Notes under the pieces: model-generated | The model's database searches: none | What the model saw: only the letters and a program-made list of their open reading frames with translations | Told to the model about the DNA's origin: nothing | NCBI RefSeq assembly: GCF_030063365.1 | Contig: NZ_JASISY010000006.1 | Span: 1-64,000, forward strand | Source: Cryobacterium sp. PH29-G1 | GTDB lineage: Bacteria > Actinomycetota > Actinomycetes > Actinomycetales > Microbacteriaceae | Direction of reading: 5' to 3' | Length of the DNA stretch: 64,000 nucleotides | Position numbers and translations under genes: made by a program | In this document: piece by piece, positions 36,493 to 45,940 of the stretch | Layout of the letters: every line of letters begins with the position of its first letter | How positions within the stretch are numbered: position 1 is the stretch's first letter

Positions 36493-36514
36493 AGAAGAAT
36501 TGGAAGACGACCTC

Positions 36515-38611
36515 ATGAGCATCAGAATCGGAATCGACGTCGGCGGTACCTTCACGGACTTCCTGGTGATCTACCCGGACGGCAAACGACGCATCCACAA
36601 GACCAGCTCCGTACCCTCCAACCCACCGATGGCCGTTCAGATCGGCTTGGCCGAAATCGCCACCGCCGAAAACAAAACCATCGAAGACTTCATGGCCGAG
36701 GTCGGGCTCATCGTGCACGGAACCACAGTGACCACAAACGCCCTGCTAACCCGTAATGGACCCACCACGGGTCTGCTGACCACCGAAGGATTCCGCGACG
36801 TGTTGCCCATGCGCGACGGCACTCGTGAGGAGGCCTACGACAACCGGCTTGAGCAGCCGGTGCCGCTGGTTCCTCGCTACTTGCGCCAGCCGGTCGCCGG
36901 TCGGGTCGACTACAAGGGCGACGTGCTCACGGCGCTCAAAGAGGAAGATGTTTACGCCGCCGCGGAGATTTTCAAGGCGAATGACGTGGAATCTGTGGCC
37001 ATCTCTTTCATGCATTCTCACGCGGAGACCAGCCACGAAGATCGTGCCGCGGAGATCATCGCCGAGGTCCTGCCGGGGGCTTACATCACGAAGTCCTCAG
37101 AACTGCTCGCCCAGGCTCGGTACTACCCTCGAATGAGCACCGCCGTGCTCAACTCCTATGCCGGGCCGATCATCAGCTCGTATCTGTCTACGCTCACCGA
37201 ACTCCTCGAGGAGGTGCACTTTTCGGGCATCCTGCTTCTTATGCAGTCCAACGGGGGTGTCGCCACCCCCGGTGAGCTCGCGAAGCGTGCCGCCCTGTCC
37301 TTGCTCTCCGGGCCTGCTTCAGGCCCAACTGCTGGCCTGCTGGTGACCGCGGCCCACGGCTGGGATTCCTGCCTGACCGTAGATATGGGCGGCACTAGCT
37401 TTGATGCCGCCGTGGTCAAAGACAACAAACCGCTCATCATGACCGATGGCATTATCGACCGTTGGAGGATCGCCCTGCCGATGGTTGACATCAACACCAT
37501 CGGCGCCGGCGGCGGCAGCATCGCCTCGGTCGACGAAGGTGGCCTGCTCCGAGTTGGCCCGCAGAGCGCTGGTGCCACGCCCGGACCTGCGTGTTATCGA
37601 CGTGGCGGGGTCAACGCCACCGTCACGGATGCCGACGTAGTGCTCGGCTACATCGATCCAGACACGTTTCTGCACGGCCAGATCGGGCTGGATCGCGAAG
37701 CGTCGATTCAGGCGATCAAGAACGATGTCGCCGACCCATTGGGCATCACTGTGGAGGAGGCCGCCTTTGGTATTTACCAGATGGTCAACGTAAACATGGC
37801 GACGGGCGTGCGGGACATCACCGTGCGCCGAGGCCTGGACCCGCGAGACTTTCCTATCGTGGTCGCTGGTGGAGCCGGCCCGGTGCACGCCGGTGCAATT
37901 GCCCGGGAGCTGGAAATTCCGATCCTGCTCACCCCCCGTGATTCCTCAATCTTCTGCGCGGCCGGCATGCTCGTCTGTGACTTCAAGCACGACTACGTTC
38001 AAAGTTCCAACCAGCGCTTGGAAAGCCTGTCCGACGAGTACCTGGTCGACACCTGGAAGGGCATGATGGCCGAGGGCCGCAAGACCCTGCACGCGGAGGG
38101 TGTGGCCGACGCAGCGATCTCATACGTGCCTTCCGTTGACCTGCGCTACAAGGGTCAGTGGTATGAGATCAACGTGGAAGTTGATCCCGCCAACCTCGTG
38201 TCGCCCAACATCGCCGAGTTCTATGCCTCGTTCCACAAACTCCACGACACGCTCTTCGGCTACAGCACCCTCGACATGCCCATCGACCTGCTTAACATTC
38301 GGCTGACGGTAGTCGGCACGACACCCAACGATCGGGTTGACCTGGCCGCCACTGCCGCGGGAGCCATTCCCGAGCACCGAAGACGCGACATCTACTCTCC
38401 ACTCCAGCGGCAAATGGTTGAGGTGGAGGTCTATCAGGGTGCAGCGATGGTTCCTCTCGACGAGATCGAAGGCCCCGCCATCATCGAACTCGGCACCACC
38501 ACCATTGTGGTGCTCGATGAATACAACACCGTCGTTGACAAGAACGGTTCCTTCGTGATGTATCTGCGCGACCAGAAGGACACGTTGAAGGCCAGGCTCG
38601 ACCTCTCGTAG
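36515..38611 (+). CDS. hyuA: hydantoinase/oxoprolinase family protein, HyuA
   Basis: A 698-residue ATP-dependent subunit. ATG 36515 follows GGAAG; a TTG five codons earlier is unlikely. The N-terminal RIGIDVGGTFTDFLVI and GTTVTTNALL form the ASKHA-type nucleotide site, with a second phosphate loop VDMGGTSFDAAV. The C-terminal half includes RRGLDPRDFPIVVAGGAGP. It pairs with HyuB just upstream (22-base gap). Substrate could be hydantoin-, N-methylhydantoin- or 5-oxoproline-like. Confidence 0.9.
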   Translation: MSIRIGIDVGGTFTDFLVIYPDGKRRIHKTSSVPSNPPMAVQIGLAEIATAENKTIEDFMAEVGLIVHGTTVTTNALLTRNGPTTGLLTTEGFRDVLPMRDGTREEAYDNRLEQPVPLVPRYLRQPVAGRVDYKGDVLTALKEEDVYAAAEIFKANDVESVAISFMHSHAETSHEDRAAEIIAEVLPGAYITKSSELLAQARYYPRMSTAVLNSYAGPIISSYLSTLTELLEEVHFSGILLLMQSNGGVATPGELAKRAALSLLSGPASGPTAGLLVTAAHGWDSCLTVDMGGTSFDAAVVKDNKPLIMTDGIIDRWRIALPMVDINTIGAGGGSIASVDEGGLLRVGPQSAGATPGPACYRRGGVNATVTDADVVLGYIDPDTFLHGQIGLDREASIQAIKNDVADPLGITVEEAAFGIYQMVNVNMATGVRDITVRRGLDPRDFPIVVAGGAGPVHAGAIARELEIPILLTPRDSSIFCAAGMLVCDFKHDYVQSSNQRLESLSDEYLVDTWKGMMAEGRKTLHAEGVADAAISYVPSVDLRYKGQWYEINVEVDPANLVSPNIAEFYASFHKLHDTLFGYSTLDMPIDLLNIRLTVVGTTPNDRVDLAATAAGAIPEHRRRDIYSPLQRQMVEVEVYQGAAMVPLDEIEGPAIIELGTTTIVVLDEYNTVVDKNGSFVMYLRDQKDTLKARLDLS

Positions 38612-38722
38612 CCCGCCAGACCACTCCTGACTCACCCGGTAGCCGCCACCGGTGGCTGCGCCCTACAACCATGCCCGAAAATCCATTTCTATCGCTTTTC
38701 CCGAGAGTAAGGACCGATTCAC

Positions 38723-39748
38723 ATGCTGAAAAAAACGCTCCTCCTGGCGGCATCCGCAGTATTACTGGTGTCCGTAAGTTCCTGCGCCGCATCCACGGAA
38801 AGCGCGGTCACCACCAGCGCCGGCGACAAAAAGATCACCGTCGGCTATTCCGGTGCCATCCAATCCAACCCGAACAACAAAGCAATCGAAGACGGCATCA
38901 GGGCCAAGGCCGACTCACTGGGGATGGATCTCATCGTCACCGACGCCCAGTACAACACCAGCAAACAACTCGCTGATATTCAATCGCTCCTCAACCGCAA
39001 CGTCGACGTTCTCATCGTGTGGCCGATCGACCCGCTTGGCATCCAGCCGGCCATCGAACAGGCCGATAGCCAGGGAGTTCCCGTTATTGTGCAGGACACG
39101 ACCGACGGGGGGCCGTACACGTCCAATTTCCAGGTCACCAATTACGCCTCGGCTCAACAGGCGGCAACGTTCATCGGTGAGAATGTCGAGGCCACCGCGA
39201 AGGTCGTGCAGATTGAGGGCGTGCCCACCGTTGGTGTTCTCGACGCGCGTAACAAGGGTTTCCAAGACGGTGCGAAGGAAACCGGCCTGAACATCCTCGC
39301 CAGCGAGGTCAATGGGCTGGACACTGCAGACGGCGCTCGCCCAATCGTCGACGCCTGGAAGTCGCGTTTCGGCACCGATATTCAAGCGATCTTTGCCTAC
39401 AACGACGACAGCGCCCTCGGGGCAGCCTCAGCCAAGGCAGGGGACTTCAACCCCATGGTCATCGGCATGAATGGTTCGCAGGAAGGTATCGACGGGGTTA
39501 AGGACGGTCGCTTGGCGGCCACCTTCGATTTTCACCCCGTGCAGCTGGGCATGGGTTTAGGCTGGGCAGCTCATGAGCTTGCCGAGGGGCGCAGTATCCC
39601 GAAGACCGTGGTGATGGAATCGACCCTAATCACCGCCGCGAACGCTTCGAGCTGGATTCCGATCAAAGCCTTGCTCGGCTCGCAGACCAGCGTCGATATC
39701 ACCACGAAGGACGGGGTCTCCACCCTTAATGTAACCGCGAGCAAGTAA
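38723..39748 (+). CDS. CUT2-type ABC transporter substrate-binding lipoprotein
   Basis: A 341-residue exported lipoprotein. The signal peptide KKTLLLAASAVLLVSVSSC ends in a lipobox with Cys21. The mature protein is a type I periplasmic-binding fold of the ribose/LacI-like class (VGYSGAIQSNPNNKAIEDG, DVLIVWPIDPLGIQPAI, QAIFAYNDDSALGAASA). Relatives bind sugars, AI-2 or nucleosides, so the catabolic context rather than the family tells the ligand. The stop overlaps the ATPase start (TAATG). The 111-base gap before it holds a small GCCACCGGTGGC palindrome (38645-38656). Confidence 0.9.
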   Translation: MLKKTLLLAASAVLLVSVSSCAASTESAVTTSAGDKKITVGYSGAIQSNPNNKAIEDGIRAKADSLGMDLIVTDAQYNTSKQLADIQSLLNRNVDVLIVWPIDPLGIQPAIEQADSQGVPVIVQDTTDGGPYTSNFQVTNYASAQQAATFIGENVEATAKVVQIEGVPTVGVLDARNKGFQDGAKETGLNILASEVNGLDTADGARPIVDAWKSRFGTDIQAIFAYNDDSALGAASAKAGDFNPMVIGMNGSQEGIDGVKDGRLAATFDFHPVQLGMGLGWAAHELAEGRSIPKTVVMESTLITAANASSWIPIKALLGSQTSVDITTKDGVSTLNVTASK

Positions 39749-41241
39749 TGATCTCGCTGGCCGGCATCACGAAGACCTACGGCGCTGTCACGGCGCTGTG
39801 CAACATCGACCTCACGGTGGACCGAGCAGAAGTCCTCGCCCTTGCGGGCGAGAACGGGTCGGGTAAATCCACCTTGGTAAAGATTCTGTCGGGTGTCGTG
39901 CTGCCGGACAGCGGAACGATCAGTATCGATGGTAGACCGGTCACTTTCACAACCCCGCTCGATGCGCTCGACCACGGCATCGCATTGGTGGCCCAGGAAC
40001 TGACTGTTCTACCTCACCTCCCGGTTTATGAGAACGTCATGTTACCTTTTCTGCGACACCGCACTCGCCGGTTGATTTCCCGCAGAAACCTCATCGCTCG
40101 CACCACCGGCATCCTCGACGCACTCGGAGTCCAGATTGACCCGTGTATACCGGTGTCTCGGCTCGGCCCGGTACAGCAGACCTTCGTCGAAATCGCCAAG
40201 GCGCTCGTTGTCGAGCCAAAACTGTTGATTCTCGACGAGGCCACGAGCCGACTCGGGGAGCAGGAGGTTGAATTCCTGTTGGCACTAATCAAACGGCTGA
40301 AGGTTCAAGGCTTGTCCACCATCATGATCACCCACCGCATCGCCGAAATGACATCGACCGCAGACCGGGCCTTCGTGCTTCGCGACGGAAAATTCGCCGG
40401 GCAGCTACTCCACGCAGAGCTCAACGAACACGAGTTAGTCAACCTGATGGTGGGTCGTACCATCGTGCCACGGGCTAAGAAACACGCCGTCTCCGTGGCC
40501 GCACCCCGGCTGCAGGTGCAGGACCTACAGCTGCAGGGGAGCCGGAAGCGGCTGACTCTTGAGGTGCAGGCGGGGGAGATCGTAGGACTGGCTGGCCTCG
40601 TCGGAGCCGGACGCACGGAACTACTCGAGGCCCTAGCCGGGGTTCGGCGAACCGGCGGCGGTACCGTTGCCGTTGACGGGCATCTGGTTCCGCCGAACAA
40701 CACCCGACGTTCCCTCCAACACGGCCTCGCTCTCGTACCGGAAGACCGTCATACCCAGGGGCTCATCGTGAGCGACAGCATCCACGAGAACTATGAGCTG
40801 GGAGCAGTGCCCTGGCACGGTCTGGTCAACCGAAAACGTGGTCGGGCTCGCACCCGAGACGCGGTCGCCCGATTCGGAGTGAAGACGGGAAACGTGCTCG
40901 CACCCGTCACCTCGCTCTCAGGAGGAAACCAACAGAAGATCGTCATTGCCAGAGCACTGTCTAAAAATCCGACCGTGCTCCTTCTCGACGAACCCACCCG
41001 AGGGGTAGATATCGGCGCCCGCGACGAGATTTACCAGATCATCGAGGAGCAAGCGCGCACGGGTATGGCAGTGCTTATGGCTTCATCGGACATGCTCGAA
41101 ATTCTCGGCGTCTGTGACCGGGTCCTGGTCATGCACGAAAACGAAATTGTCGGAGATCTGCACGGCGCACTCATCACCGAACACACCATTGCACTGCTCT
41201 CAACGGGCGGAAAGTTGGAGACCCATGTCAAAGCTCACTAG
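39748..41241 (+). CDS. CUT2-type ABC transporter ATPase (RbsA-like)
   Basis: A 497-residue double ABC protein. Domain 1 has Walker A GENGSGKSTLVKILSG and Walker B LLILDEATSR, but its signature reads RLGPVQQTFVEIAKAL instead of the usual LSVGQQQ. Domain 2 has the degenerate Walker A GLVGAGRTELLEAL normal for this family and an intact LSGGNQQKIVIARAL and LLLDEPTRGVD. It energises import with the neighbouring permease. Overlaps both flanking genes (1 and 17 bases). Confidence 0.92.
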   Translation: MISLAGITKTYGAVTALCNIDLTVDRAEVLALAGENGSGKSTLVKILSGVVLPDSGTISIDGRPVTFTTPLDALDHGIALVAQELTVLPHLPVYENVMLPFLRHRTRRLISRRNLIARTTGILDALGVQIDPCIPVSRLGPVQQTFVEIAKALVVEPKLLILDEATSRLGEQEVEFLLALIKRLKVQGLSTIMITHRIAEMTSTADRAFVLRDGKFAGQLLHAELNEHELVNLMVGRTIVPRAKKHAVSVAAPRLQVQDLQLQGSRKRLTLEVQAGEIVGLAGLVGAGRTELLEALAGVRRTGGGTVAVDGHLVPPNNTRRSLQHGLALVPEDRHTQGLIVSDSIHENYELGAVPWHGLVNRKRGRARTRDAVARFGVKTGNVLAPVTSLSGGNQQKIVIARALSKNPTVLLLDEPTRGVDIGARDEIYQIIEEQARTGMAVLMASSDMLEILGVCDRVLVMHENEIVGDLHGALITEHTIALLSTGGKLETHVKAH

Positions 41242-42259
41242 CCAGACCGCTCCAGCCGAACCAGCCAATCCGGTCGGCCGTGTCGGCTCGCGACCCCTCG
41301 GCAGAATCTACGAAAACACGCGCGTGTATATCGGAATCGGAACAATGCTCGTTCTGTTGGTGGTGTACCTCTCCGTCACCCAACCGACTTTCGCCACTGC
41401 ACAAAACCTCATCACCATCCTCGAAACTAACTCGGTACTTCTCCTAGTGGCCGTCGGACTCACCTTCGTGCTGTTGACTGGCGGGTTTGACCTTTCTGTG
41501 GGTGGGATGCTCGCCCTCTCAGGGATACTCCTGGCCAAGCTCATCGAAAGCGGCGTGAATTACTACTTCGCGGCCATCCTGGTGATCGTTGCCGCAGCCA
41601 TTCTCGGTGGAGTGCTCAACGGGCTACTGATCGGAAAACTCGGGCTTTCCTTTTTCGTCGTCACCCTCGGAACGATGTCGCTCTTTCGTGGCGCCGGGCA
41701 GGTTGTCACTGAGGGTCATGGTCTCTCGCTCTACGACGTGGAAGCGTCAAGGCTCATCGGGAGTGGCCGATTCCTTGGCATTCCTTGGCTGGTGATTATT
41801 GCGTTGACTGTACTATTGTTGGCCATATTCGTTACGCGTTACACCGGTTTTGGCCGCATGCTCTATGCCGTCGGCGGCAATGCGGAGGCAGCACGTTTGT
41901 CCGGAATCAAAGTCTGGCTGGTTCGGGCGGTGGCCTACGGTATCTGTGCGGGGCTCAGCGGTCTGGCCGGCATTCTGGAATCCAGCCGGCTCGCCTCAGC
42001 CTCGCCGACAGCGGCTACCGGACTGGAACTGATCGCGGCGGCGGCCGTGCTGCTCGGGGGAACAAGTTTCGCCGGCGGCGCTGGCAGCATGATCGGTACC
42101 CTGCTCGGAGCCCTCTTTTTGGGCATCATCTCCAACGGCATGACCATCAGCCAGATTTCGTCGTTCTGGCAGAGCGTAGTGACCGGTTTCGTGCTCTTGG
42201 CGGCGGTGCTGCTGGATTGGTTTCGGATGCGCAGGGATAAGCGAATGGCCGGCGTCTAA
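41225..42259 (+). CDS. CUT2-type ABC transporter permease (RbsC-like)
   Basis: A 344-residue membrane protein with about nine hydrophobic segments, starting at an ATG 17 bases inside the ATPase gene. Family features are VLLTGGFDLSVGGMLALSG, VGGNAEAARLSGI and GGAGSMIGTLLGALFLGIISNGM. The frame is open upstream but only in the ATPase gene. Last gene of the importer; a 228-base gap follows. Confidence 0.92.
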   Translation: MSKLTSQTAPAEPANPVGRVGSRPLGRIYENTRVYIGIGTMLVLLVVYLSVTQPTFATAQNLITILETNSVLLLVAVGLTFVLLTGGFDLSVGGMLALSGILLAKLIESGVNYYFAAILVIVAAAILGGVLNGLLIGKLGLSFFVVTLGTMSLFRGAGQVVTEGHGLSLYDVEASRLIGSGRFLGIPWLVIIALTVLLLAIFVTRYTGFGRMLYAVGGNAEAARLSGIKVWLVRAVAYGICAGLSGLAGILESSRLASASPTAATGLELIAAAAVLLGGTSFAGGAGSMIGTLLGALFLGIISNGMTISQISSFWQSVVTGFVLLAAVLLDWFRMRRDKRMAGV

Positions 42260-42318
42260 GCAGCGAAACCTCCTGTGAATGCCGCTTGCTATACGCCACG
42301 GGCGGTGAACTCCCCTCC

Positions 42319-42348
42319 CGGGGCGGCGTTGCTGCGTGTCGGGGCGGC
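42319..42348 (+). promoter_or_regulatory. two 9-bp direct repeats before the monooxygenase gene
   Basis: CGGGGCGGC occurs at 42319-42327 and 42340-42348, exactly 21 bases (two helix turns) apart, in the 228-base gap before the flavoprotein gene. A 6-bp dyad TCGAAG/CTTCGA follows at 42357-42381. These are candidate activator sites, perhaps for the LuxR regulator encoded downstream. Confidence 0.4.
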
Positions 42349-42487
42349 AGCATCCCTCGAAGGGGGGAAGCGAATCTTCGACCCGATCGAGTGATGTTGG
42401 TGAAGAATCGCACGAACCTACACTTGCAAAAATCCTGACGGCATCCCGCACAGGAGACAAGCAGTCCCCGTAGCAGGAGGAAAAGCC

Positions 42488-43891
42488 ATGAAGCAGATCT
42501 CGATCATCGGAGCCGGACACGCCGGAACGTTGTTGGCTGTCGGTCTCGTCAACGCTGGTTATGACGTGCAGCTGTTCAGCGACAAGGATGCCGAGGGCAT
42601 TCGAGATCAGACGTCACCGACCGGTACTGCCGCGATCTTCGCCGATTCGGTTGCCACTGAGCTGCGCCTCGGTGCCGCTGACTACTCGGGGCAGGGCGCC
42701 CCGATGGACGCGATTCATTTGTTCTTCAGCCCCAAGGTTGGGCAGGAACTTATCGGATTCGGAAGTGCACTTGAGGAAGCCACCGGATTGGCAACGGATG
42801 TGCGGCTCAAGTCGTACGACCGCATGAAGCAGCTGGAATCTTTCGGCAGTGAGGTGCACGTCGAGACGGTGAGCATGGACCGCCTCGATGAGATTGCGGA
42901 CGAGAGCGCCCTGACCGTTGTGGCCACCGGCAAGGGAGGCTTCTCTTCGCTGTTTCCTCGCGACGAGAAGCGCAGCGTGTATAACGCGCCTCAGCGCAAG
43001 CTCGCCATGGTCTTGGTGCGGGGTATAGCTTCCGATGGCTCGGCGTTCAGTAACCGTCTCCCGGGAATGACCCCAGTCTGCTTCAACCTTTTCGGTGGTG
43101 CCGGAGAGATTTTCTGGGTTCCCTTTCTGCATAAGAGCGGCGAGATGGTGTGGTCTCTCGTCTTCGAAGCCCGTGCGGGCGGACCGTTTGACCGGTGGGA
43201 CGACGTAACGAACATTCACGAGGCCTTTGCGACGGCGCAGAGCCTGATCAAAGAATTTGTCCCCTGGGATTGGCCGTCGATGAAGGACATGGAACCTCTT
43301 CTTGACGATCCGTTCAGTTGGCTTAAGGGATCGTTCGCTCCGTCGGTGCGCACCGGTTCGGGCGTCACACCCGGCGGCCATGTTGTGATGAGCCTGGGCG
43401 ACACCTCGGTCAGCTACGACCCGATCTGCGGCCAGGGTGCCGGCTCGGGAATCCGTCAGGGTGGCCAGTACTTCGATGCGATCCTCGCCCGAAGCGGGCG
43501 ACCGCTCGACCGTGAATGGATCGATGGTGTCTTCGAGAAGTTCTATTCCAGCCATGTCGAAGGCACTTACCGTTTCACGAATACCTTTCTGGAACCCCTC
43601 ACTTCGACGGGAGTGCGTGTCATGACGGCCGCGTTCGCCGACCCTCGTCTGCGTGGTCCATTATTGAAATCCTTCAATCGGCCTTCGACCGCATTTCCAT
43701 GGCTCTCGGAACGGAAAGATACCGATGCGTGGATCAAGACGCACACAGGGCGTTCGGCTTCATCGGTGGTGGCTCGCGGAAATGCCAAAGCCTTGGGTGC
43801 CATGATCAAGAATACCCTTACCGGTGCGAACTTTCCCCGAGCCGAGGCGACTGTGCCCAAGCCGGCGCTATTGGCGAGTCGACCACTCTGA
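42488..43891 (+). CDS. styrene-monooxygenase-like FAD oxygenase
   Basis: A 467-residue single-component flavin oxygenase of the StyA type. The N-terminal FAD loop is IIGAGHAGTLLAVGL (~5-19). The GDTSVSYDPICGQGAGSGIRQG segment is the FAD-binding Asp region near the middle. StyA proteins need FADH2 from a partner, and a matching flavin reductase is encoded at 45941. They epoxidise styrene or indole or oxidise sulfides; the substrate here is unknown. The product is longer than typical StyA by a C-terminal tail. AGGAGG ribosome site. Confidence 0.82.
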   Translation: MKQISIIGAGHAGTLLAVGLVNAGYDVQLFSDKDAEGIRDQTSPTGTAAIFADSVATELRLGAADYSGQGAPMDAIHLFFSPKVGQELIGFGSALEEATGLATDVRLKSYDRMKQLESFGSEVHVETVSMDRLDEIADESALTVVATGKGGFSSLFPRDEKRSVYNAPQRKLAMVLVRGIASDGSAFSNRLPGMTPVCFNLFGGAGEIFWVPFLHKSGEMVWSLVFEARAGGPFDRWDDVTNIHEAFATAQSLIKEFVPWDWPSMKDMEPLLDDPFSWLKGSFAPSVRTGSGVTPGGHVVMSLGDTSVSYDPICGQGAGSGIRQGGQYFDAILARSGRPLDREWIDGVFEKFYSSHVEGTYRFTNTFLEPLTSTGVRVMTAAFADPRLRGPLLKSFNRPSTAFPWLSERKDTDAWIKTHTGRSASSVVARGNAKALGAMIKNTLTGANFPRAEATVPKPALLASRPL

Positions 43892-43915
43892 GCGCCAGGT
43901 ACCAGGACCGCCCGT

Positions 43916-43929
43916 AACTGCGTGCAGTT
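43916..43929 (+). promoter_or_regulatory. palindrome AACTGC-GT-GCAGTT before the LuxR gene
   Basis: A perfect 6-bp dyad with a 2-base centre lies 25 bases before the LuxR ATG. It may be an autoregulatory operator. It also overlaps the only short gap in the monooxygenase operon. Confidence 0.4.
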
Positions 43930-43953
43930 CTAGACTTCTAAAGGAGATACCGC

Positions 43954-45108
43954 ATGGGCACCTCACCGAACGCTCTCGACACAGCGAATCAGCGCGACGC
44001 GTTTGCCGGCGGTCTGGCCGCATTCACGAATGCGCTCACTGAGGCTGCCACCCGCGGCGAGGTTCGAGACGTGTGCGTGGCTGCGCTGCCCGGCATGATC
44101 AGAACGAAGGCGTTCGGTCTTTACCTGTTCGAGGTTCCATTCGAGGCACCATCGCTGGCGGCGGCCAGCGGGGTGAGCGATCGTTTTCTGACGCTCTATG
44201 AGGACTTTGGACGCGATGCCGATCCAGTGCTGCGAAACGTGGTCGCCAGCAAGAAGCCAGTGCACAGCTCGGGGCTGATGTCGGAGACTGAATGGATTGA
44301 TTCGCCGTTCTTTCGGGAGGTACTTGCTCTGCACGACATGCGCATGGTTCTCGAAGCGCCCATCCTTTACCGCGGGAAAGTTCTGGGAACACTCAACTTC
44401 GCGGATCGTGACCAGAATGCTATGTCTACGTCGATGGACCACGCTCTGGCAGTTGTTTTGGGCAATATGGTCGGGCTAGCTGTTGGCGGAATGACGGAGC
44501 GCCAAGAAGTAGTGACGGATCGAGACCAATTGCTCGAGGCATTCGAACTGTCCGATCAGGCGATGGTTGTCAGTGATACCAAGACGGGAAAACGGCGCAT
44601 GAATTCGGCCGCGCTCGACATGCTGCGGACCTTGGACCCGCGCAATCCTGAACTGTGGTTTGAAGAATTGATGGCGGCTGCTCGGACGTCGACGGAGAGT
44701 CACTGCCAGGTTTTTTCCAGCGAAGTACTCGTGGCGGGTGAGGAACGCCGGGTCATACTTCGCAACTACCCGTCGATTTTAAAGGAACGCAACGTCTTAG
44801 TCAGCGTCCTACATCTGAGCGCGTCATTTCAATCGCCGACTGCGCTCCCCGCCGCATGGGTACGAGAACTTACTCCACAGGAGAGCAAGGTCACCGGCCA
44901 GGTGGTGTTCGGTCGTACAGACGAAGCGATCGCCAAACAGCTCTCCCTGAGCCCGTACACGGTCAAGCAACATCTCAAGGCGGTTTATCGCAAACTTGGT
45001 GTGCACTCACGAGTTGAGTTGACGCGGCTAGTACTCGGGGCGGTTGAGAGCTCCTACGCGACACCGTTCACCCGTCAACACAAATCCAACGATCGGAGCC
45101 AACCATGA
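43954..45108 (+). CDS. LuxR family regulator with GAF-like sensor
   Basis: A 384-residue protein with AAAGGAG before the ATG. The N-terminal ~170 residues resemble a GAF sensor (FGLYLFEVPFEAPSL, VLEAPILYRGKVLGTLNF). A PAS-like middle part follows (FELSDQAMVVSDTKTGKRRM). The C-terminal HTH reads LTPQESKVTGQVVFGRTDEA with VKQHLKAVYRKLGVHSRVEL. It probably senses a pathway metabolite and controls the flavoprotein operon in which it lies. It shares ATGA with the SDR gene. Confidence 0.87.
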   Translation: MGTSPNALDTANQRDAFAGGLAAFTNALTEAATRGEVRDVCVAALPGMIRTKAFGLYLFEVPFEAPSLAAASGVSDRFLTLYEDFGRDADPVLRNVVASKKPVHSSGLMSETEWIDSPFFREVLALHDMRMVLEAPILYRGKVLGTLNFADRDQNAMSTSMDHALAVVLGNMVGLAVGGMTERQEVVTDRDQLLEAFELSDQAMVVSDTKTGKRRMNSAALDMLRTLDPRNPELWFEELMAAARTSTESHCQVFSSEVLVAGEERRVILRNYPSILKERNVLVSVLHLSASFQSPTALPAAWVRELTPQESKVTGQVVFGRTDEAIAKQLSLSPYTVKQHLKAVYRKLGVHSRVELTRLVLGAVESSYATPFTRQHKSNDRSQP

Positions 45109-45908
45109 GCACGAATCCAGCAACCCCGGCGAGCGGCAGAAGTGTCATCATCACCGGTGGCGCAACGATGATCGGCGCTGCCGTCGCCGAGAATTTCGTT
45201 CAGAATGGCGACTCGGTCGCGATTTTCGACATCGATACCGAGGCGGGGGAGGAGGTTGCGCTGCGACTGGGCGAGCAGGCGCGCTTCTACGCGGTAGACA
45301 TCACAAACGATACCGCGCTCGCCCAAGCAGCGGCTGACGTTGCCGCCGAACGCGGGGGAGTAGATATCTTGGTCAACCTGGCTTGCGTCTATCTCGACAA
45401 CGGCTTATCGACCACGCGCGCCGACTGGATCGCGGCGGTGAATGTCAACGTCGTGAGTGCGGCGATTGCCGCACAAGTGCTGGTGCCGTACCTCCAAGTT
45501 CGACGCGGCGCATCCATCGTAAATTTCACGTCGATCTCGGGCGACGTGGCACAGGCTGGACGGTGGGTGTACCCGGCGAGCAAGGCCGCCATGGCGCAGC
45601 TAACTCGCAGCATGGCGATGGATCTGGCGCCGCACGGTATCCGCGTGAATTCGGTGTCTCCTGGGTGGACCTGGTCCTCGGTGATGAACAATCTCAGCGG
45701 CGGTGACCGCGCACGCACGGACGCCATCGCGGCGCCGTTACACCTGTCCGGACGCACCGGCGACCCAGCTGAAGTGGCGGCAGTGGTGGCATTTCTGGTC
45801 TCGCCGGGCGCCTCGATCGTGACCGGCGCTAATTACACGGCCGACGGCGGGTACTCAGCGATGGGCCCTGAACGGGCCGATCAACTTATGGCCGCCCTGG
45901 CCGATTGA
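45105..45908 (+). CDS. short-chain dehydrogenase/reductase
   Basis: A 267-residue SDR. Cofactor loop IITGGATMIGAAVAENF is a variant of TGxxxGxG (Gly replaced by Thr-Met-Ile). Catalytic Ser lies in NFTSISGD and Tyr/Lys in YPASKAAM. The NNAG motif reads VNLACVY, unusual. It may oxidise an alcohol product of the monooxygenase. The stop is followed 32 bases later by the flavin reductase gene. Confidence 0.87.
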   Translation: MSTNPATPASGRSVIITGGATMIGAAVAENFVQNGDSVAIFDIDTEAGEEVALRLGEQARFYAVDITNDTALAQAAADVAAERGGVDILVNLACVYLDNGLSTTRADWIAAVNVNVVSAAIAAQVLVPYLQVRRGASIVNFTSISGDVAQAGRWVYPASKAAMAQLTRSMAMDLAPHGIRVNSVSPGWTWSSVMNNLSGGDRARTDAIAAPLHLSGRTGDPAEVAAVVAFLVSPGASIVTGANYTADGGYSAMGPERADQLMAALAD

Positions 45909-45940
45909 CACTTAACCAATTCAAAGCGGAGGAAGACACA

